A stretch of DNA of 64,000 nucleotides, taken from the NCBI GenBank assembly GCA_964456985.1, contig CAYWDH010000010.1, positions 1 through 64,000 of the forward strand, read 5' to 3'. Numbering within the stretch: position 1 is the first letter of the stretch; every line of letters starts with the position of its first letter. The stretch comes from WJMT01 sp964456985. Lineage in GTDB: Bacteria > Acidobacteriota > Aminicenantia > Aminicenantales > Aminicenantaceae. Shown here one piece after another: positions 1-9,300 of the stretch. Below the pieces are notes generated by a model, which searched no databases, was not told the DNA's origin, and saw only the letters and a program-made list of their open reading frames with translations. The translations under genes and the position numbers were made by a program.

Positions 1-450
1 GCCCTCATCGTAGCCGTATGCGAAGACCGTATGCCCGATCCACTGGATAAGAACGGGGGTATCCTGGGAGATGTGCCTGACAAGGGTGGCTTTGGCTTCT
101 TCGAGTGACGCATGTTCAAAGAGCCGGGCATCCCAGCCCAGTGAGTGAGCCGCCCAGATAAGGTCTTCTACAGGCCCTGTGTTGGGATAGATCCAGATCC
201 TCTCCGGTGTCTTCCAGTAAAAGAATCCGTAGCTCCAACCCAAATTGAGGAGAGAAGCGACCTCGGTCTTGCAGCCGTAATAATCCATATTCATCCACAA
301 GGAAGTCATGGCACAGAAACCATCCAGCATGGGATGAAAGGGGACATTGGCGATGATGTGTTTCGCCGGCATCTCGTCTGCAAAAACAGGTGTTGTCATT
401 GCGGCCATAAGAAAAACCAAAGCGGCTGTTACCATCAGATATTTTTTCAT
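1..450 (-). CDS. secreted C39/BtrH-like papain-fold protein, 3' end outside window
   Basis: The frame is open from the ATG at 448-450 to the window edge, giving 150 codons of an incomplete protein. The first ~23 residues form a Sec signal peptide (MKKYLMVTAALVF then ...PVFADE), so it is exported. After it come a PFHPMLDGFCAMTS segment and, near the visible end, QWIGHTVFAYGYDEG. A Cys near the N-terminus followed by a His in a GH...GYD context is the layout of C39-like / BtrH N-terminal papain-fold domains, which cut or transfer peptides. A GGAG ribosome site lies 7 nt before the start. Family assignment is from these motifs only, and catalytic activity is not proven. The antisense open frame on the + strand here is a shadow. 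Confidence 0.6.
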   Translation of the reverse strand, partial: MKKYLMVTAALVFLMAAMTTPVFADEMPAKHIIANVPFHPMLDGFCAMTSLWMNMDYYGCKTEVASLLNLGWSYGFFYWKTPERIWIYPNTGPVEDLIWAAHSLGWDARLFEHASLEEAKATLVRHISQDTPVLIQWIGHTVFAYGYDEG

Positions 451-689
451 TTTATTCTCCGTATACTGATTCCCTCCTTGTAGACGCATTTTGGGAAGAA
501 AAAGTTCGGTTCATATAAAAAAAAGTCTATCGGTATGAAATCCAGCAGATGGTAGTACTTGCAACCCCTCATTCTGCCTAAGGCAGTAACTTATTAAAAT
601 AAATGGATTATAATCCACGAATTAATATAAATTACTTGCATTAGGCTCTGAAAATTGCCTTTCAAGTCCCATACAAGTTATATAAGTGA

Positions 690-962
690 TTAACGCTTCT
701 TAATTTTTCGGTATATATCGCGTCTGTGACCTATTTTAATGACCCAAACAGTCAATATATTATCCTTTATGGAATAGATAATGCGATAATTTCCCTGCCT
801 GATTCGATACAAATCCGGATCAGACAGCTTTTCATGTCCTCGAGGCCTTGGATTTTCAGAAAGTGATTCAATTCTTTTCATAATGCGCTTCAAGTCTTTA
901 TTAGGTATGTTTTTTAGATCTTTGAGTACGGATTTCTTAAAATATATTTTATATGCGGCCAT
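690..962 (-). CDS. RelE/ParE-family toxin
   Basis: About 90 residues with the compact RelE/ParE-fold pattern: YKIYFKKSVLKDLKNIP at the N-terminus, the loop NPRPRGHEKLSDPDLYRIRQGNYRI in the middle (given here in short: GHEKL...YRIRQGNYRIIY), and a C-terminal strand VWVIKIGHRRDIYRK. RelE members cleave mRNA on the ribosome; ParE members poison gyrase. The C-terminal HRRDIY is usual for the RelE-type subfamily. The start chosen is ATG 960-962, which overlaps the end of the antitoxin gene by 14 bp; an upstream in-frame start would add eight residues but sits deeper inside the antitoxin. The overlap indicates translational coupling. Confidence 0.85.
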   Translation of the reverse strand: MAAYKIYFKKSVLKDLKNIPNKDLKRIMKRIESLSENPRPRGHEKLSDPDLYRIRQGNYRIIYSIKDNILTVWVIKIGHRRDIYRKIKKR

Positions 963-1182
963 CTTTTTTGAGCTCTTTAAGAACATCTTTAAAGGGGATT
1001 AAAGGCTCGTGCACTCTCTTTTCATAGGCAGCCAGGTCTTCTGCATCTTCGGCAAGAGCCATTCTGATAGCTTCGTTTACAAGTTTTGACATGGATTTGG
1101 AGGTCTCAATGGATTTGACCTTTAAGGCTTTATGCAAGGCAGGGTCAAGATATATGGTTGCCCGTTTTGATAGTGTGCTCAT
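949..1182 (-). CDS. ribbon-helix-helix antitoxin for the RelE-type toxin
   Basis: A 77-residue protein starting MSTLSKRATIYLDPALHKAL, the beta-strand and first helix of an RHH DNA-binding domain, followed by SKSMSKLVNEAIRMAL (second helix). The acidic C-terminal half (EDAEDLAAYEKRVHEPLIPF) is the typical toxin-wrapping tail. It should neutralise the downstream RelE toxin and repress the shared promoter. An AGGAGG-like ribosome site lies 6-8 nt before ATG 1180-1182, and a strong promoter with a 9-bp inverted repeat is immediately upstream. First gene of a two-gene operon. Confidence 0.85.
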   Translation of the reverse strand: MSTLSKRATIYLDPALHKALKVKSIETSKSMSKLVNEAIRMALAEDAEDLAAYEKRVHEPLIPFKDVLKELKKDGRI

Positions 1183-1208
1183 AAAAACCTCCTTTTATAA
1201 TTCAATAG

Positions 1209-1238
1209 CATTATAACATAACAACGTTATAATGTCTA
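1209..1238 (-). promoter_or_regulatory. toxin-antitoxin promoter with operator palindrome
   Basis: Read on the minus strand there is a -35 TAGACA (1233-1238), exactly 17 nt, then a perfect -10 TATAAT (1210-1215). A perfect 9-bp inverted repeat, CATTATAAC (1209-1217) and GTTATAATG (1226-1234), covers the spacer and the -10, where an RHH antitoxin would block polymerase. A second small inverted repeat, ATGCG-TTA-CGCAT, lies just upstream at 1248-1260. Autoregulation is inferred from position. Confidence 0.75.
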
Positions 1239-1338
1239 TTACGCAAAATGCGTTACGCATGATTGATATCTTTCTCAATATTAGACGCACAAAAAGAGCC
1301 CCCATTATCAAAATCACTCGCATTTCCTGTGAAAATAG

Positions 1339-1379
1339 GACAATTGTCTATTGACTAAAACCCCCGCACAGGGTATTCG
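1339..1379 (+). promoter_or_regulatory. possible promoter for the ABC exporter
   Basis: TTGACT at 1351-1356, 17 nt, then TATTCG at 1374-1379: a good -35 and a weak -10, about 34 nt upstream of the ABC ATPase start. A perfect 10-bp palindrome GACAATTGTC (1339-1348) lies just upstream of the -35. Plausible but unproven. Confidence 0.35.
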
Positions 1380-1412
1380 TATGTGTATTCGTATAGTAAA
1401 CGGAGATCAATG

Positions 1413-2324
1413 ATGAATGTCGTAGAGATCGAAAACGTGACAAAAACCTTCGGCTCGGTCACAGCTGTGGATGAATTGTCCCTCAATGTCCCGAAAGGGT
1501 GCATTTACGGTTTTATCGGGCCCAATGGGTCAGGGAAAACCACCACCCTGCGCATGATCATGAACATTTTCTATCCGGATTCAGGCACCATACGAACGTT
1601 CGGTGAGGAAATGAAAGGGACCAGCACTGACCGCATCGGCTATCTCCCGGAAGAGAGGGGCATGTACAAAAAGATGAAAGTGCGCGACCTCCTCAAGTTT
1701 TACGGGGAGCTCAAAAGCGGGCACAGAGTGGACAAAGACGTGGACTACTGGCTCGAGCGCCTGGAACTCAGCGATTGGAGCCAGAAAAAAATAGAGACCC
1801 TGAGCAAAGGCATGGGACAGAAAGTCCAGTTCATCTCCACCATTGTAGCCAGGCCCGAGCTTATCATCCTGGACGAGCCCTTTACGGGGCTGGATCCGGT
1901 CAATGTGGAAGTGATCAAAGACGCTGTCCTGGACCTCAGGTCCGATGGGTCCACAGTGATCTTCAGCACCCATGACATGAATGTCGCTGAGAAAATGTGC
2001 GATTTCATATTCATGATATTCAAGGGGCGGAAAGTCCTGGATGGGACTCTGGCATCGATCCAGCAAAAGTACGGAAGCGATACCCTCCGTATCCGGACAG
2101 AAGGCGGAAGATCCGCTCTGGACGGCATAGAAGGCATTGATAAGATCACAGACTTCGGAAAACTCCAGGAGCTGCGTATTCATCCGGGATTCGATCATCA
2201 AGAGATCCTGAGCCAGATCATGTCCCGCACTCAGGTCTACAGCTTTGAACTGGCCACGCCCACACTGTATGACATATTTCTGAGAATTGCCGGGCCCGAA
2301 GCCGAGGAGCACGCCGATGCGTAA
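1413..2324 (+). CDS. ABC transporter ATP-binding protein (NatA-like)
   Basis: About 304 residues, the usual length for a single-domain ATPase of ABC-2 exporters. Visible motifs in order: Walker A GPNGSGKTT near residue 40, a Q-loop region before GYLPEERGMYKKMKV, a divergent signature LSKGMGQK (canonical LSGGQ), Walker B LIILDEPF and the switch STHDM. The LPEERG and LSKGMGQK forms are typical of the NatA/sodium-exporter-type ATPases. ATG 1413 lies 7 nt after a GGAG; ATG 1410 is equally possible. It overlaps the next gene by 8 bp, so ATPase and permease are co-translated. Substrate is unknown. Confidence 0.85.
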   Translation: MNVVEIENVTKTFGSVTAVDELSLNVPKGCIYGFIGPNGSGKTTTLRMIMNIFYPDSGTIRTFGEEMKGTSTDRIGYLPEERGMYKKMKVRDLLKFYGELKSGHRVDKDVDYWLERLELSDWSQKKIETLSKGMGQKVQFISTIVARPELIILDEPFTGLDPVNVEVIKDAVLDLRSDGSTVIFSTHDMNVAEKMCDFIFMIFKGRKVLDGTLASIQQKYGSDTLRIRTEGGRSALDGIEGIDKITDFGKLQELRIHPGFDHQEILSQIMSRTQVYSFELATPTLYDIFLRIAGPEAEEHADA

Positions 2325-3633
2325 AACACTGAGATTTATAAAACGGGAATATCTGGCAGCAGTCAGAACAAAGGGATTCATAATCATGCTGGTCCTGATG
2401 CCGGTGCTGATGGGAGGAAGCGGTATTGCCATGTATCTCCTTCAGGGCCAGGTGGACACAAGGGATAAACGTGTGGTCATTGTAGACCGCGCCGGGATCG
2501 TAACGGACATGATTCTCAAGGAAGCCGAAAAACGCAATGCAGAAGCTGTTTTCGATAAAGAGACCGGGAAAAAGGTCAAGCCCGCTTATGTGTTCGAAAC
2601 GGCGGAGCCCAATGTCTTGGATCCTCAGACCCAGAGGCTTGAGCTTTCAGAACGCATACGCAGAGGGGAGATCCACGCCTTTTTGGAGATCGGCCCCAAT
2701 GTGCTTCATCCAAGGGGTAACGAGAGCTCATTCTGGATCAAATATCACGCAAAGAATGCGGCTATCGACAGCGTCCGCACCTGGCTGGACAACACGATCA
2801 ATCCCTACCTCCGAACGATCCGCCTGTCAGAGGAAGGGATCGAAGGGCCCAGAGCCAACGAGATCATGACCTGGATCCGGGTGGAGCCCATGGGATTGGT
2901 ATCTGTGGATGAAGCGACAGGCGCGATCAAGGAAGCCAGAAGAACGGGCGAACTGGAGACTATCCTTGTGCCGATCGTGCTTTTTTTCCTGATGTTCATG
3001 CTGGTAATGATGGGGGCCATGCCCCTTCTCCAGAGCACCATGGAGGAAAAAACACAGCGGATAGCCGAAGTCCTCCTGGGCAGTCTTCAGCCCCATCAGT
3101 TCATGGCGGGAAAGGTCATTGGAGGCTTGCTTGTATCTCTGACCGGAGCCCTGGTTTATGTCGCCGGAGGTGTCTTTTTCATGGGCCGGATGGGGTTGAC
3201 TGATTTTATTCCCTTCCATGTGATCCCCTGGTTTTTTGCTTTCCTTATTCTGGAGATCGTCATGGTGGGTTCGATCCTGGCTGCAGTCGGTTCGGCCTGC
3301 AATGATCCCAAGGACGCCCAGAATATGACCTTCCCGGCCATGATTCCGGTCTTTTTGCCCATGTTCATTTTTATGCCTGTTCTGCAGGAACCGACCAGCG
3401 CTTTTGCCACCTGGCTGTCTCTTTTCCCCCTTTTCACACCTATGCTCATGATCATCAGAACAGCCTCTCCTGTGGGTATCCCGGCGTGGCAGCCCTGGGT
3501 CGGACTGGCAGAGGTTCTGCTCTTTACTGTTTTTATCGTGTGGATCGGAGGGCGGATCTTTCGTGTCGGCATTCTTATGCAGGGAGGCCCCCCCAAGATC
3601 TCCAAAATGATCAAATGGGCTTTCCGCGGCTGA
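2317..3633 (+). CDS. ABC-2 type exporter permease (NatB-like)
   Basis: About 438 residues. An N-terminal helix (residues ~20-45, IIMLVLMPVLMGGSGIAMYLL) is followed by a ~190-residue extracytoplasmic domain and then five or six membrane helices in the C-terminal half (starting IVLFFLMFMLVMMGAMPL). This one-helix, large loop, helical-bundle order is that of NatB-type ABC-2 permeases. The conserved MEEKTQRIAEVLLGSL segment following the second helix is characteristic of the family. ATG 2317 is preceded by GAGGAG and lies inside the end of the ATPase gene. The two probably form an exporter of an ion, lipid or peptide; the sequence does not tell which. Confidence 0.83.
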   Translation: MRKTLRFIKREYLAAVRTKGFIIMLVLMPVLMGGSGIAMYLLQGQVDTRDKRVVIVDRAGIVTDMILKEAEKRNAEAVFDKETGKKVKPAYVFETAEPNVLDPQTQRLELSERIRRGEIHAFLEIGPNVLHPRGNESSFWIKYHAKNAAIDSVRTWLDNTINPYLRTIRLSEEGIEGPRANEIMTWIRVEPMGLVSVDEATGAIKEARRTGELETILVPIVLFFLMFMLVMMGAMPLLQSTMEEKTQRIAEVLLGSLQPHQFMAGKVIGGLLVSLTGALVYVAGGVFFMGRMGLTDFIPFHVIPWFFAFLILEIVMVGSILAAVGSACNDPKDAQNMTFPAMIPVFLPMFIFMPVLQEPTSAFATWLSLFPLFTPMLMIIRTASPVGIPAWQPWVGLAEVLLFTVFIVWIGGRIFRVGILMQGGPPKISKMIKWAFRG

Positions 3634-3667
3634 TTTATAAATAATGATTCGAATTAATGATGAATAC

Positions 3668-4231
3668 TTATTTATGGAACTTAATCCTCTTTATTATATA
3701 GTAGTAATTCCTAAAAGTTTTACCATCTGAAACAGCTATTACGTGACTAAAATACCAAGGTTTTTTTTCTTTCGGGAGTTTGAGACAGAAGAAACCTGTA
3801 GATTTTAAGGTTTTCTTTTCTCCATCTGTAGAAATTTCTTCAACTGAATCATCACCGTCGATGACCTTTTTGTAAATAACTTTGCTTCCATCCCATAAAT
3901 AAATCTTAACTTGTTCAATAGATGATCTATGCTCTTCATTTGCAATAAATTCTATAGATTCAACATTATGCAGGTTTATATCTCTATGGATTTCAACCTT
4001 ATTTACCTCGACATAATAATGTATCCTTATTGAAATTTCCGTTCGACCTCTCCCAAAACTCACAGGTTCATGATATTCAAAAATTATGTAATTTGCTGGA
4101 ATAAGTTCTTTTCCAGTCTGTAAAGTTATAGTAAATTTTAAATCTTGTGTGAATACTTCTTGTGCATTTGAATACTTTACTGCAAAACAAAGTATAATGA
4201 CCATAGGAATAACTAAAAATAGTTTTTTCAT
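3668..4231 (-). CDS. secreted protein of unknown function
   Basis: 187 residues beginning MKKLFLVIPMVIILCFAVKYSNAQ, a clear Sec signal peptide with likely cleavage after SNA. The mature part is rich in beta-strand-like alternation (RTEISIRIHYYVEVNKVEIH; KIYLWDGSKVIYKKVI) with no motif I recognise. It is convergent with the ABC exporter genes and reads away from the small gene at 4.3 kb. A GAGGGGAAA ribosome site precedes the start. Likely periplasmic or surface-attached; function unknown. Confidence 0.6.
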   Translation of the reverse strand: MKKLFLVIPMVIILCFAVKYSNAQEVFTQDLKFTITLQTGKELIPANYIIFEYHEPVSFGRGRTEISIRIHYYVEVNKVEIHRDINLHNVESIEFIANEEHRSSIEQVKIYLWDGSKVIYKKVIDGDDSVEEISTDGEKKTLKSTGFFCLKLPKEKKPWYFSHVIAVSDGKTFRNYYYIIKRIKFHK

Positions 4232-4321
4232 TTTCCCCTCTTTGAAAGGTGCTGTATGAATTAGATATCAATTGACACTATCTGTCAAGTTAAGTGTAGG
4301 TCATTCCACATTAGCTCTGAT

Positions 4322-4573
4322 TTATACATCTCTCAAATAAAAATATCGCTTCCTTTCACGATAATCATCATCCTTAAGCTCCAAGCCCACCACTTCATTA
4401 AAGCTCGTCTCCAGTAAATACGTATTTTCCTCTATAAGCGTCTTAAAAGCTTCATCAGCATCGATCCCCTCAGCAAATCCCAGAACCTGGCAATTTTCAA
4501 TATCCGGCTCGACCGCCTCACTCCCAGGCTGATAAGTGTATCCCTCAGATGTGATAAAAATATAAGCTCCCAT
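4322..4573 (-). CDS. small hypothetical protein
   Basis: 83 residues from ATG 4571-4573, which sits directly downstream of GAGGAGGATCAC; a longer frame upstream would place this ribosome site inside the gene, so the shorter start is preferred. The protein is acidic (MGAYIFITSEGYTYQPGSE..., ending DDDYRERKRYFYLRDV). The middle (QVLGFAEGIDADEAFKTLIEEN) resembles small proteins often found next to restriction or toxin genes, but I do not recognise a named family. It stands alone, divergent from the HNH nuclease gene that follows. Confidence 0.55.
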   Translation of the reverse strand: MGAYIFITSEGYTYQPGSEAVEPDIENCQVLGFAEGIDADEAFKTLIEENTYLLETSFNEVVGLELKDDDYRERKRYFYLRDV

Positions 4574-4756
4574 GTGATCCTCCTCAAAAAAAGTTGATCC
4601 ATTATGGATCACTTTTAAGGATGAATCAAATGATAAACTCTCTCCCCATTTTATCTTGACCTTTCTCTTCCCTCTATGATATTTTTTATCTTTGGAACCA
4701 AGCTAAGGCAAAAAAGTATTAAAATATAAAGTAATTAAGACTTAGTTTTTAAAACT

Positions 4757-5686
4757 ATGCGTCTTTACGTGGGAGTCACAGACAATAACTGGTATGACTT
4801 CCTCTCCCGCCTCCCTGATTGTGATGAAGTGAACTTCTGGCAACCATCTCCTTCCAATCCATTTAAAGCCTTAAATCCAGGCGAACCTTTCCTCTTTAAG
4901 TTAAAAAGCCCCTATAACCATATTGTTGGAGGAGGTTTCTTCACATATTACACCAAACTTCCTGTAAGCTTAGCTTGGGAAGCCTTTAAAGAAAAAAATG
5001 GGGCTTCCTCATTTATGGATATGAGATCCCTCATCTTATCAAAAAGAAACCTATCTTCTGATACAAGAGAGGACTTCCAGATCGGATGTATCCTGCTAAC
5101 ACAACCTTTTTTCCTTGATAAAAATCTATGGTTTGTGCCCCCTGAATGGAGTAAAAGCATACAAACAGGAAAAGGCTACAGTCTGGATAAAGAAGCAGGC
5201 AAGATTATATGGGAGAGAATACAATTCCTCTCAGAACAAAAAGACTCTAAAGCCCTACAGCTTAGGGAAATATTGAATGAACAACAAAGGTATGGAAAAG
5301 ACCAGATCATAAAACCGCGTTTAGGTCAAGGCACTTTCCGGGTCAAAGTCACAGATGCTTATCACCGCTCCTGTGCGGTTACAGGAGAGAGAGCGCTACC
5401 GGTGCTGGAAGCTGCCCACATAAAGCCCTTTTCTGAAAGCGGGCCTCACATGGTACAAAACGGCCTTCTCCTTCGATCCGATCTTCACAAACTCTTTGAC
5501 AAAGGCTATATGACCTTAACGACTAAACTTGATGTAGAAGTGAGCCGGCGTATTAAAGAAGAATTCGATAATGGAGAGTATTACTACACCTTGCATGGAA
5601 AAAAGATGAGACATCCAGCTCACCTGGATGAGAGGCCAGAGAAGGAATTCATAACCTGGCATAATGAGAATAGGTTTAAGGGATAA
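4757..5686 (+). CDS. HNH endonuclease with PUA/EVE-like N-terminal domain
   Basis: 309 residues in two parts. The N-terminal half (MRLYVGVTDNNWYDFL ... YNHIVGGGFFTYYTKLPVSL) has the pattern of a PUA/EVE-like base-reading domain. The C-terminal half is an HNH_2-type nuclease: RSCAVTGE, then LEAAHIKPFSESG, then NGLLLRSDLHKLFDKG, with His of AAH, Asn of NGLL and His of LHKLFD as the metal/catalytic set. Such reader-nuclease fusions act as modification-dependent restriction enzymes, so recognition of modified phage DNA is likely but inferred. No good ribosome site is seen before the ATG. It stands at the left edge of the AT-rich defence island but is itself less AT-rich than the next genes. Confidence 0.75.
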   Translation: MRLYVGVTDNNWYDFLSRLPDCDEVNFWQPSPSNPFKALNPGEPFLFKLKSPYNHIVGGGFFTYYTKLPVSLAWEAFKEKNGASSFMDMRSLILSKRNLSSDTREDFQIGCILLTQPFFLDKNLWFVPPEWSKSIQTGKGYSLDKEAGKIIWERIQFLSEQKDSKALQLREILNEQQRYGKDQIIKPRLGQGTFRVKVTDAYHRSCAVTGERALPVLEAAHIKPFSESGPHMVQNGLLLRSDLHKLFDKGYMTLTTKLDVEVSRRIKEEFDNGEYYYTLHGKKMRHPAHLDERPEKEFITWHNENRFKG

Positions 5687-5795
5687 TCGTTTATATAATT
5701 GACAGGAAATTAAAGATAAAAAATATCTCTTTATTGATAAGATATTAATATCATTTTTATTTTTAATTTATAAAATTTTTTTGGAAAATCACAAA

Positions 5796-6365
5796 ATGAT
5801 GAAATTATATAGCTTTCTTTTTTTTGAAGGGAATAAAAATCTATTAAAGTATAGAAAAATAGGACTATTAGCATCCAGGAATGTTGTACCAGGAGTTTCT
5901 CAAATTCTAATCGAATTAGTAAATAGGTTGTCAAAATTAAACAATTGTGTTTTTATTAGTGGTTGGCATTCTCCTATTGAAAAAGAAATTCATGAAGATT
6001 TAATAAAAATAGGAAAGGCACATATTCATATTGGTGCAAAATCAATTAATAAGATGTTTTGTCAATTAGATAAAGGAAAAACATTATTTATTTCTCATTG
6101 TGATTCGAAAGTTATCCGAATAACAAGAGAAAATGCCCTAAAAAGGAATAAAATAATATGTAAAATTTCAGATTTATTATTAATTCCTTGGTTGGATACA
6201 AAAGGAAAAACACATAATATTGTTTCTAATTATTGTAAAATCATACCAACTTTCATTTTGAATAAGGAATATAATTTAGATTTAATAAAACATGGTGCTT
6301 ATTATTATAATTTTCCTAAAATAAAATCTCTATTGGAGAAAAATAATGCAGACTTTAACAATTGA
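5796..6365 (+). CDS. DprA/SLOG-like nucleotide- or DNA-binding protein
   Basis: About 189 residues with the order of a DprA/SLOG Rossmann domain: an early GLLASRNVVPG, then CVFISGWHSPIEKEIHEDL (DprA has vSGlA.GID..aH), then KAHIHIGAKSI, and late ENALKRNKIICKISDLLLI (DprA has F..RNriIaglsd..lv). DprA loads RecA on single-stranded DNA; other SLOG proteins sense or cleave nucleotides. Here it overlaps the methyltransferase gene by 20 bp and so belongs to the defence operon, suggesting a sensing or DNA-binding role. Very AT-rich. Start ATG 5796 (or 5799, or TTG 5781) is uncertain. Function is inferred from fold and context. Confidence 0.6.
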   Translation: MMKLYSFLFFEGNKNLLKYRKIGLLASRNVVPGVSQILIELVNRLSKLNNCVFISGWHSPIEKEIHEDLIKIGKAHIHIGAKSINKMFCQLDKGKTLFISHCDSKVIRITRENALKRNKIICKISDLLLIPWLDTKGKTHNIVSNYCKIIPTFILNKEYNLDLIKHGAYYYNFPKIKSLLEKNNADFNN

Positions 6366-9300
6366 GGAAATTGTAAGAATCCAATCATATATTGTCGCGG
6401 AGCAAATAAAAAAAGCAGCAAACTGGGCTGATTCCGAAGAGGATTTAAGGGTTGAAACTGAAAAGATACTCGAAGAATTTAAAAAGAAAGCTAAACTCAA
6501 AGAATTGAAAGGGCACCATGAGGTGACTATAGGAAAAGGGAGAGCAGATTCTATATATAATTATATTGTCATAGAATACAAAAAACCGGGGAGATTATCT
6601 GATTCCAATAGCTCTTCTGGAAATAAAGAAGTTATAAATCAATTAAAGGATCGTATGGATGTTTTAGAGAAAGAAGAAAATAGAAAGATCACAAAATTAT
6701 TTGGCATTGGTCTTGATGGGAATTGGTTTGTCTTTGTTAGGTTTCGTCATAATAATTGGGAAGTTAACAAGCCAGTACCTGTAAACAAACAAACAACAGA
6801 GAGATTTTTACGAGCATTATTAGCTCTTGCAGCAGCAGGCAAAGCTCTTCAGCCTCAATATCTTTCTGGAGACTTTGGTGCCGATTCACCCCTGTCAGGA
6901 AAAGGCATAGAAACTTTTTATAAAGCAATAATTAATACTGATAATCCAAAAGCAAAAGTCCTTTTTGAAGAATGGAAAATTTTGTTTAGTGAAGTAGGAG
7001 GATATGATATAAAATCACTTGATAACAAAATTCAAATATTAGCTGATTTTTATAATATAAAAGAAAAGCCCGAACCTTCTGCTTTGCTGTTCTCTGTACA
7101 AACCTATTATGCATTATTTATGAAACTTTTAGCTGCAGAAATAATGAATTATTTTAATCCAATGTTTCCTTCGATTTTAAACCGTTTTCATCAAGCATCC
7201 ACAAGTGAAAAACTAGTACGGGAACTGAAAGACTTGGAAAAAGGCGGTATTTACAGGCAAATGAAGATAACAAATTTTTTAGAGGGGGACATGTTTTCAT
7301 GGTATCTAGATGCATGGAATACTACAGATAAAGCTGGCAAAAAAATTGAGGTAGAAAGAGTCATAAGGGATATTATAAATAAAATGGATGAATATGATCC
7401 AGTTACTCTATCAGTTGAACCTGGGGAATCCAGGGATTTACTTAAAGAACTCTATCAAGAGCTTTTCCCAAAAAGTGTGCGTCATGACCTTGGAGAATAT
7501 TACACTCCAGATTGGCTTGCGCAATGGGTAATTGAGAAGGTAGGTATAAAGGGCAATCCAGATGAGCGAATTCTCGATCCAGCTTGTGGATCAGGAACTT
7601 TCTTAGTTCTAGCGATTCAAAAAATACGAAAATTCGCTGAAGAAAATATGATCCCTGAAAGAGAACTTATACAAAAAATTAAAGAAAATGTTGTGGGCTT
7701 TGATTTAAATCCGCTTGCTGTTATTGCAGCACGATTGAATTATCTTATTGCCATTAGAGATTTAATTAAATATGGAGATGAGATAGAGATACCTATATAT
7801 CTTTGCGATTCGGTTTTGACTCCTTCTGAATATGAAGAACTTTTTACACCATCCGGTACTCCAGCAAAAAAAGGAGAAAAAGGATCAGTGAGAAAACTTA
7901 AAACTAGTGCAGAAACGTTTATAATTCCTTCAGAAATCGCTTCTTCCCGTAGATTTGTAGCAAGATATACAGAACAATTAGAATATTGTGTTCAACATGA
8001 TTTTACACAAGAAGAATTTGTCCAGCGATTAAAAGAGGAAGATCTTCCTGTAGAAAGCAAAGAATTGCACGTAGATCTATTTAATATTTTAACTAAGTTA
8101 AATAAAGCTGATAAAAATGGAATATGGGCAAGAATCATTAAAAATGCCTTTGCTCCTCTTTTTATTAGTCCGGTTGATTATATAATTGGGAACCCTCCAT
8201 GGGTTAATTGGCAAAATCTTCCTGAGGAATATAGGCAAGATAGCAAAGAACTATGGTTTAAATATGGTCTGTTTCCTCATAAAGGAATGGATGCTATCCT
8301 TGGGAAAGGAAAAAAAGATATTTCGATGATTATGACTTATGTATCTATGGACAAATATCTAAAAAAACATGGAAAGCTTGGTTTCGTTATCACTCAATCT
8401 GTTTTTAAAACCGCAGGAGCTGGACAAGGATTTAGAGGATTTAAGATTGATGATAAAACATCGATAGCGCCAATTTATTGTGATGATATGGTAAAAATAG
8501 AACCATTTGAAGCAGCAAATCGAACAGCAGTTATAATACTTCAGAGGGATATAGAAGTTAATTATCCTATCCCATATACTTTATGGAAGAAGAAAAAAAG
8601 AGGGAAAATTGATTCTCATACAGAGTTACAGAATGTATTAAATAGTGTTGAACGAATCAATTTCGTTGGAAAACCGGTAGATCCTAAAGATAAGACATCT
8701 GCTTGGATGACAGGTTATAAACAAGCTCTTTATGCAGTAGATAAAATTATAAGGAAATCAGACTACATTGCTCATGCGGGTATGTATACAGGAGGGGCTA
8801 ATGCAGTTTATTGGGTGGAAAAATTAAAAGAATTAGAGGGAGGGAATGTACTTGTTAGAAATATTACCGAAGGGGCAAAAAGAAAAGTAAGACAAGTAGA
8901 AGCAGTAATTGAAGAGGATGTCCTTTATCCCTTAGTTCGAGGAAGGGATGTGAAAAGATGGAGAGCTTATCCATCAGCTTATATAATAATGGTACAGGAT
9001 CCAATTAGACGACAGGGTATTGATGAATCGATCATGAAGCAGAAATATCCTCAAACATATGCATATCTTAAAAAGTATGAAGATGAATTAAGAGATAGAG
9101 CTGCATATAAAAGATATTTTAAAGAAACCGATCCATTTTATTCAATGTTTGATGCTGGAGAATACACATTTTCTCTATGGAAGGTAGTATGGCCATGGAT
9201 TTCTACTAATTTAAAAGCAGCTGTTATTAGTAAGGATATCGAGGGAAAAATTTTAGTACCGGAACATAATACATCTTTTGTGTCCTTTAATAATCCTGAA

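Noticed and set aside
145..483. A 112-codon open frame on the + strand
   Set aside because: It lies antisense to a frame with a clean signal peptide, ribosome site and C39-like motifs; the + frame has none of these.
1581..2432. A 283-codon open frame on the minus strand
   Set aside because: It is the antisense of the ABC ATPase gene, with no ribosome site or recognisable motif.
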